Positions 59,920-64,000 of a DNA stretch of 64,000 nucleotides are shown piece after piece. The notes beneath the pieces were generated by a model. That model had not been told where the DNA came from, made no database searches, and saw nothing but the letters and a program-made list of their open reading frames with translations. The position numbers were made by a program, and so were the translations under genes. This stretch comes from Streptomyces sp. NBC_00448 (GTDB lineage: Bacteria > Actinomycetota > Actinomycetes > Streptomycetales > Streptomycetaceae), in assembly GCF_036014115.1 (NCBI RefSeq), contig NZ_CP107913.1, positions 7,619,501-7,683,500 on the forward strand, in the 5' to 3' direction. Positions within the stretch are counted from its first letter, which is position 1; each line of letters opens with the position of its first letter.

Positions 59920-60722
59920 GATCGTTTCGCAGGCGTCGCAAGCAGATGAGGCTGCTGGCGAGGTCGAGCAGTCCCTGGTGGAGGTCGGCACGTCGTTCGT
60001 AGCGGGTGCGCAGCCGCTTGAACTGGTGGAGCCAGGCGAAGGTGCGCTCGACGACCCAGCGCACCTTGCCGAGTCCGGAGCCGTGGGCGACGCCGCGTCG
60101 GGCGATCATCGGCCTGATTCCGCGCTTCCAGAGCAGGCGGCGGTACTTGTCGTAGTCGTAGCCCCGGTCGGCGAACAATCGCCGGGGCTTGCGCCGGGGA
60201 CGTCCTCGCGCTCCTCGGATCGGCGGTATCGCGTCCAGGAGGGGCAGCAGTTGGGTGACGTCGTGGCGGTTGCCCCCGGTGAGCGTCACGGCGAGCGGCG
60301 TGCCGTACCGGTCCACGATCACATGGTGCTTGGAGCCGGGGCGGGCGCGGTCGACGGGCGAGGGGCCGACGTGATCCCCCCTTTTAGGGCCCGGATGTGG
60401 GAGCCGTCCACGGCGCAGTCGTCCAGGTCCAGCAGGTCCGCACGGCGCAACTCGGTCAGCAGCGAGGCGTGCAGGCGGGGCCAGACGCCGCTTCGGTCCA
60501 GTCCCGCAGTCGCCGCCAGGCCGTGACGCCCGAGCAGCCGACGACTGCTGTCGGCACATCGCGCCATGCGACACCGGTCCGCAACACGTAGACGATGCCG
60601 GCGAGAGCCACCCGGTCCGGAACCCGCAGCCGCCCTGGATGGCGGTGACGCCGCTCGGGAGCGGGAGGCAGCAACGGAGCCACTCGCTCCCACAGGTCAT
60701 CTGCAACAAGATCAACACGCAC
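59897..60722 (-). pseudogene. IS5 family transposase with two frame changes
   Basis: From ATG 60722: LVADDLWERVAPLLPPAPER, ALAGIVYVLRTGVAWRDVPT and RRLRDWTEA. A lost G near 60488 shifts the frame to GVWPRLHASLLTELRRADLL and DDCAVDGSHIRALKGG (first Asp). At AAAAGGGGGG (60378-60387 on the complement) the frame moves -1 to DHVGPSPVDRARPGSKHHVI, RRLFADRGYDYDKYRRLLWK (second Asp) and GKVRWVVERTFAWLHQFKRL (Glu). The second change looks like programmed slippage; the first is a true lesion. It ends at 59897 inside the GNAT gene. Confidence 0.8.
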
Positions 60723-60781
60723 TCGGGCACTGTGTCAACCAAGATCGTCCGGCGCAAGACCCATTCTGAAACGATCAGTAA

Positions 60782-60905
60782 GCCGGCGCTCGGCGCGGAT
60801 CCGGGCGACCTCGTCGTCGGTCGTCTCCACGTCGACGGTGTGCGGCGAGTGGCCGGACAGGCCGAGCAGGACGGCCTTCAGGCTGCCGTGACCCGCCTTT
60901 ATACA
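60782..60905 (-). pseudogene. sdaA: L-serine dehydratase, 5' part
   Basis: The minus strand reads HGSLKAVLLGLSGHSPHTVD, VETTDDEVARIRAERRL and then meets the mobile unit at TTA/CTGATCG. This matches the early part of SdaA (GHGTxKAVLLGL). The true N-terminus is already missing near 60905. It belongs with the 3' part at 58649-59195. Confidence 0.75.
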
Positions 60906-60930
60906 ACGTGATCTCGGCGGAGCCAAGCTG

Positions 60931-61638
60931 GTGCATCTGACCCACTATCGCCTTCCCCCAGTGTCTCGGTTGGAGGCTGTGATGGTGGTAGGTGCAAGTG
61001 GGCGATGGAACGAGGGTTGCGAGGTTTCGCCGGGTGATCCGACTGTGGGGGTGTTTCACGTCGGTTATCAGGTAGGCGGACGGCCGGTCGTGCGGACGGT
61101 GTGGCGGGTGACGGGTGAGGACATGTCCTTGGCCCAGGCGGTCGGTGCGGCGCTTGGCGGGACGGTGGCGGAGACGGCGCCAGGTCGGGAAGAGCTGGCT
61201 GGCTACGAGGTGCTGTCCGGTAGCGCGTCGGTGCATGTGCTGGTGAACTTCAACGCTGGTGTGGACATCGGGTTCGTCTGGGGCGGGGGAGCCGCGTCTG
61301 TTCGGCGTGAAGCTGCCGGTGGGCGGTTGAGTGAGTTTCGGCGTGCTGGGGTGGAGGGTCTCGGGAGGCTGGATGTTCGGGTTCGGTTTCGGCTGGCAGG
61401 GGCACCGGGGCTGGGCTGGTTCGAGGTGCGGTCGTCCTCGTGGGAGTTCGGTGAGCAGCTCGAAGCCCTGGTGGGTTCTTCGGAGCCGCTGGTGGCAGAG
61501 GTGCGGTGTGCGCTGCGGTTGGAGTTGGTGCGGTTCAGGACGTGCTCGGGTGCGGGCACGAGTTACCGGGGGCCCCGGATCGAGGTGCTGGTGGGGGGAG
61601 GAGGCGCGCGGGCGGAGGGCTTGGTCCTCGCTGCGTAA
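60931..61638 (+). CDS. Possible phage-type recombination directionality factor (Gp3-like)
   Basis: A 235-residue protein, unbroken. The pattern VFHVGYQVGGRPVVRTVWRV, AVGAALGGTVAETAPGREEL, YEVLSGSASVHVLVN, VRFRLAGAPGLGWFEVRSSS and ALRLELVRFRTCSGAGTSY resembles the phiC31 Gp3-like directionality factors, which turn serine integrases to excision. The match is from memory of the layout and is moderate. No integrase gene or att site is visible nearby. An alternative start is ATG 60982. Confidence 0.5.
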   Translation: MHLTHYRLPPVSRLEAVMVVGASGRWNEGCEVSPGDPTVGVFHVGYQVGGRPVVRTVWRVTGEDMSLAQAVGAALGGTVAETAPGREELAGYEVLSGSASVHVLVNFNAGVDIGFVWGGGAASVRREAAGGRLSEFRRAGVEGLGRLDVRVRFRLAGAPGLGWFEVRSSSWEFGEQLEALVGSSEPLVAEVRCALRLELVRFRTCSGAGTSYRGPRIEVLVGGGGARAEGLVLAA

Positions 61639-61894
61639 GCAGGGCACGTAATTGGGTGGCGGGGGTGGTGGGGGAACCGCTACGGTGCGGGTGTTCGCAG
61701 CGCGGTGCCCGGTTGGGTGGCCGTGTCGGTCGTGTGTGTGACCTGGGAGGTGTGACCCGATGGCTGTTTCCGTGACGGGCGTTGCCCACATTCAGCTGAT
61801 CGTGCGGTTCACCTCTGTGGTCTCCGGCTGACCTCTTCTGCTGTTCGTCGCGCCTGTGGGCGCGCGGGTCGGGGCCCTGTTCGAAGGGTTTCCC
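61639..61894. other. Spacer before rsgA
   Basis: About 255 bp with no gene, tRNA or clear terminator. The rsgA promoter must lie here. GT-rich stretches are present, but I can define no site. Confidence 0.35.
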
Positions 61895-63013
61895 TTGTCT
61901 TTCTCTTTTCGTGATGTCTCCTCACATGCTCTCGTGCCCTACGGCTGGGACGACGTGTGGGAGGCGGAGTTCGTGCCGTACGCCGAGCGTGGGCTGGTGC
62001 CCGGGCGGGTGGTGCGGGTGGACCGTGGACGGTGTGATGTGTTCACGGCCGAGGGCGTGGCGCGCGCCGACACCGAGTACGTCGTGCCGAAGGACCCGAT
62101 GCGCGTGGTGTGCACCGGGGACTGGGCCGCGCTCGATCCGGCCGGCCACGACCCCCGTTTCGTGCGGGAACTGCTGCCCCGGCGCTCCCGGTTCGTCCGG
62201 TCCACGTCGTCGAAGCGGTCGGAGGGCCAGGTGCTGGCGGCGAACCTGGACCACGTGGCGGTGTGCGTCTCGCTCGCCCTCGAACTGGACCTGGGACGGC
62301 TGGAACGGTTCGTCTCGCTGGCCTGGGAGAGCGGAGCGCAGCCGGTCGTGGTGCTCACCAAGGCCGACCTGGTGCCCGACACCACCCATCTGCTCGCCGA
62401 CGCGGAAGCCGCCGCGCCCGGGGTGCGGGTGGTGGTGGCGAGCGCCGAGAGCGGTGAAGGGCTCGACGAGCTGGGCGAGTTGCTCGCCGAGGGCAGCACG
62501 GTGCTGCTCGGGCAGTCCGGCGCCGGCAAGTCGACGCTGACCAACGCCCTGGCCGGGGTGTCCGTCCAGGAGGTGCAGGCCACCCGGGACGCCGACGGCA
62601 AGGGCCGGCACACCACGACCACCCGGGACATGGTGCCGCTGCCGGACGGGGGAGTGCTCATCGACACCCCCGGGCTGCGCGGCGTCGGGCTGTGGGACGC
62701 CGAGACCGGACTCGGCCAGGTCTTCGCCGAGATCGAGCAACTGGCCGCGGACTGCCGCTTCCCGGACTGCTCGCACCAGGCCGAGCCGGGGTGCGCGGTG
62801 CTCGCCGCGCTGGACGACGGCACCCTGCCGCAGCGCCGCCTCGACAGCTACCGCAAGCTGCTGCGCGAGAACGCCTGGATCGCCTCCCGCACCGACCAGC
62901 GACTGCGCGCCGAACTGCGCCGTGAGTGGAAGCAGCGGTCGGCGGCCGGCCGGGAGATGTACGAGCGCAAGCGCGGCGGGGGCGGCGGCCACCGCCACGG
63001 CCAGGTCCGCTGA
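61895..63013 (+). CDS. rsgA: Ribosome small subunit GTPase RsgA
   Basis: RsgA helps late maturation of the 30S subunit. I use the TTG at 61895 (SFSFRDVSSHALVPYGWDD), as homologues start there; 372 residues. The circularly permuted GTPase order is visible: G4 LTKADLV (about residue 155), G1 GQSGAGKST (about 206), G3 DTPGLRG (about 256). An N-terminal OB-fold precedes (AERGLVPGRVVRVDRGRCDV), and the zinc ligands follow (DCRFPDCSHQAEPGC). It ends in a basic, Gly/His-rich tail. Intact. Confidence 0.9.
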   Translation: MSFSFRDVSSHALVPYGWDDVWEAEFVPYAERGLVPGRVVRVDRGRCDVFTAEGVARADTEYVVPKDPMRVVCTGDWAALDPAGHDPRFVRELLPRRSRFVRSTSSKRSEGQVLAANLDHVAVCVSLALELDLGRLERFVSLAWESGAQPVVVLTKADLVPDTTHLLADAEAAAPGVRVVVASAESGEGLDELGELLAEGSTVLLGQSGAGKSTLTNALAGVSVQEVQATRDADGKGRHTTTTRDMVPLPDGGVLIDTPGLRGVGLWDAETGLGQVFAEIEQLAADCRFPDCSHQAEPGCAVLAALDDGTLPQRRLDSYRKLLRENAWIASRTDQRLRAELRREWKQRSAAGREMYERKRGGGGGHRHGQVR

Positions 63014-63051
63014 CCGGCGGCCGGCTCAGCGCGGCCCGCCCTCCGCGCTCC

Positions 63052-63183
63052 TCATCCGGTGCCGCCACGACGTCCGTGGCGGCGCCGGACCCCGATCGGG
63101 CTTCCCTCGCTCCAGAAGGAACCGATGATCCCGGCGATGACGAGCGCCACGATCACGATTCCCAAGATGACGCTGTAGGCCAT
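63052..63183 (-). CDS. Small single-span membrane protein, 43 residues
   Basis: ATG 63183 follows GGAGG. The product starts MAYSVILGIVIVALVIAGII, one clear membrane helix, then GSFWSEGSPIGVRRRHGRRG with a basic cytosolic tail. It is convergent with rsgA. I do not know its function; many Streptomyces genomes hold such short hydrophobic proteins. Confidence 0.65.
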   Translation of the reverse strand: MAYSVILGIVIVALVIAGIIGSFWSEGSPIGVRRRHGRRGGTG

Positions 63184-63445
63184 GCCATGACCTCCTCACA
63201 TCCGCGCGGCCTTCACCGCACCGTCACTTTCGCTGCCTGATCGTGACCTTCCCGTTGCATGAGGGTCTCAATCCACTTCTCAACACGGCTTCTCCGTAGA
63301 CCTGTTGAGCGTTGGCGAAAATATGACGGTAAGTAAGTCGCGTGATGCGTAAACCGGATGAACGGTTGACGTGCTGGTTCGGCTTCCACCCCGATCCCGG
63401 CGCCGTCCGTCCCGCAGATCCTCACGCCGCCCATCCCGCCGACCC
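63184..63445. other. Spacer between small membrane protein and lacI
   Basis: No gene seen. The AT-richer part around 63300-63340 (GGCGAAAATATGACGGTAAG) probably holds the promoter of the small membrane protein gene. Confidence 0.35.
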
Positions 63446-64000
63446 TCACGCCGACGCGCGCACCACCAGCTGCGTCCGCGTCACGATCGACGACAGCGCG
63501 GGCCCGCCCGACTCGGCCGCGCCCGCCTCGATCCGGCGCAGCAGCAACCGCGCCATCATCCGGCCCATCTCCTCGATGTCCTGCCGGATCGTGGTCAGCG
63601 GCGGGTCGGTCCAGTCGGAGACCGACACGATGTCGTCGAAGCCGATCACCGCCACGTCCTCCGGCACCCGCCGCCCCCGCGTGCGCAGCAGCCGCAGCGC
63701 CCCCGAGGCCATCACGTCGGACGCCGCGAACACCCCGTCCAGGTCGGGGAAGTCGTCCAGCAGCCGGGCCATCGCCTGGGAGCCGCCGTCGGGGGTGAAG
63801 TCGCCCTCGGCGATCAGCCGCGGGTCGATGTCCGGCAGCGCGTCGCGGAAGCCGTCCAGCCGGTCCACGGACGCGGTCTGGTCCAGCGGGCCGGCGATGT
63901 GGCCGATCCGGCGGCGGCCCAGGTTCAGCAGGTGCTGGACCGCGTCGCGGGCGCCGCCGCGGTTGTCGCAGTCGACGTAGAGCGTCTCGCTGTCGGACCA
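63446..64000 (-). CDS. LacI family regulator, C-terminal part (cut by window end)
   Basis: The minus strand carries at least 184 residues of a LacI-type sensor domain: AVQHLLNLGRRRIGHIAGPL, GFRDALPDIDPRLIAEGDFT, DLDGVFAASDVMASGALRLL, EDVAVIGFDDIVSVSDWTDP, PLTTIRQDIEEMGRMMARLL, ending VTRTQLVVRASA. These are the sugar-binding and dimer segments of the family. The N-terminal DNA-binding domain lies outside the window. Its target is unknown. Confidence 0.9.
   Translation of the reverse strand, partial: WSDSETLYVDCDNRGGARDAVQHLLNLGRRRIGHIAGPLDQTASVDRLDGFRDALPDIDPRLIAEGDFTPDGGSQAMARLLDDFPDLDGVFAASDVMASGALRLLRTRGRRVPEDVAVIGFDDIVSVSDWTDPPLTTIRQDIEEMGRMMARLLLRRIEAGAAESGGPALSSIVTRTQLVVRASA

Larger units (their letters stand above)
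59199..60778. mobile_element. 1.58-kb IS5-type unit with passenger acetyltransferase
   Basis: The 17-bp sequence CTGATCGTTTCAGAATG (59199-59215) and its exact complement (60762-60778) bound the unit. TAA flanks both sides (59196-59198 and 60779-60781), a 3-bp target duplication. On either side are parts of one sdaA gene in the same orientation. Inside are a GNAT gene (+) and an IS5-type transposase (-) whose 3' ends overlap by 23 bp. Confidence 0.75.

Noticed and set aside
59916..59932. CTGAGATCGTTTCGCAG as right end of the IS5-type element
   Set aside because: The transposase frame continues past it to 59897, and no TAA duplication flanks it; the true end is at 59199.
1..64000. CRISPR arrays and tRNA/rRNA genes
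   Set aside because: I saw no regularly spaced repeats of 25-40 bp, no cas-like genes and no cloverleaf or rRNA-like sequence.

Overview
The window is high-GC DNA (about 70 %) with actinomycete gene style: GTG and TTG starts, 4-base ATGA/GTGA gene overlaps, and families typical of Streptomyces (an actinomycete-type gvp cluster, NnaR, a TipA-like MerR regulator, IS1380 and IS256 elements). A Streptomyces or close relative is the best reading. The mix of intact operons with dense insertion sequences and broken genes suggests an accessory region such as a chromosome arm or large plasmid; that placement is inference.

Layout. (1) 0.3-5.4 kb, minus strand: a complete gas vesicle operon in the order gvpO-A-F-G-Y-Z-J-L-S-K. 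(2) 5.6-9.1 kb: remnants of a LigD-type polymerase, an NADH dehydrogenase-like flavoprotein, a DUF6328-like protein and a sirohydrochlorin chelatase, all frameshifted or truncated. (3) 9.1-18.5 kb: a nitrate assimilation cluster. NnaR (HemD-like domain plus winged helix) diverges from nasA, an FAD reductase, nirB and nirD, which overlap stop to start, followed by a nitrate/nitrite transporter. (4) 18.5-26.3 kb: a radical-SAM fragment, a TipA-like regulator with a 19-bp-spacer promoter, a truncated IS1380 element that cut a nuclease-like gene, an NsrR/flavohaemoglobin nitric oxide module, and a frameshifted sigma/PASTA-protein pair. (5) 26.6-32.9 kb: a secreted M1 metallopeptidase, broken LysR and epimerase genes, then an SDR, an alpha/beta hydrolase, a divergent MarR and a quinone reductase-like gene. 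(6) 32.9-36.7 kb: an IS1380 element with CTAG target duplications, whose transposase is split by a group II intron. (7) 37-47.7 kb: small redox modules (TetR/azoreductase/F420-reductase-like, cupin, paired SRPBCC proteins, epimerase/LysR, SDR/second F420-reductase-like) separated by transposon debris. (8) 47.7-57.4 kb: a nine-gene ring-cleavage type catabolic operon with a LysR regulator and the stub of an IclR regulator. (9) 57.4-60.9 kb: an IS256 remnant, a long hairpin, and sdaA split by a 1.58-kb mobile unit carrying an acetyltransferase gene. (10) 60.9-64 kb: a possible recombination directionality factor, RsgA, a 43-residue membrane protein and a partial LacI regulator.

How the genes work together. 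NasA, the FAD reductase and NirBD would reduce nitrate to ammonium after NarK-type uptake, under NnaR. NsrR and Hmp would sense and detoxify nitric oxide. The catabolic operon has the parts for hydroxylation, extradiol ring opening, C-C hydrolysis, decarboxylation and CoA activation of an aromatic acid, but its substrate is unknown and one of its two FAH-type hydrolases carries an in-frame stop. The strongest unusual signals are the intron inside a transposase, a hairpin at the same distance from the 5' end of three separate IS1380 copies, and the IS5-type unit with a passenger acetyltransferase.
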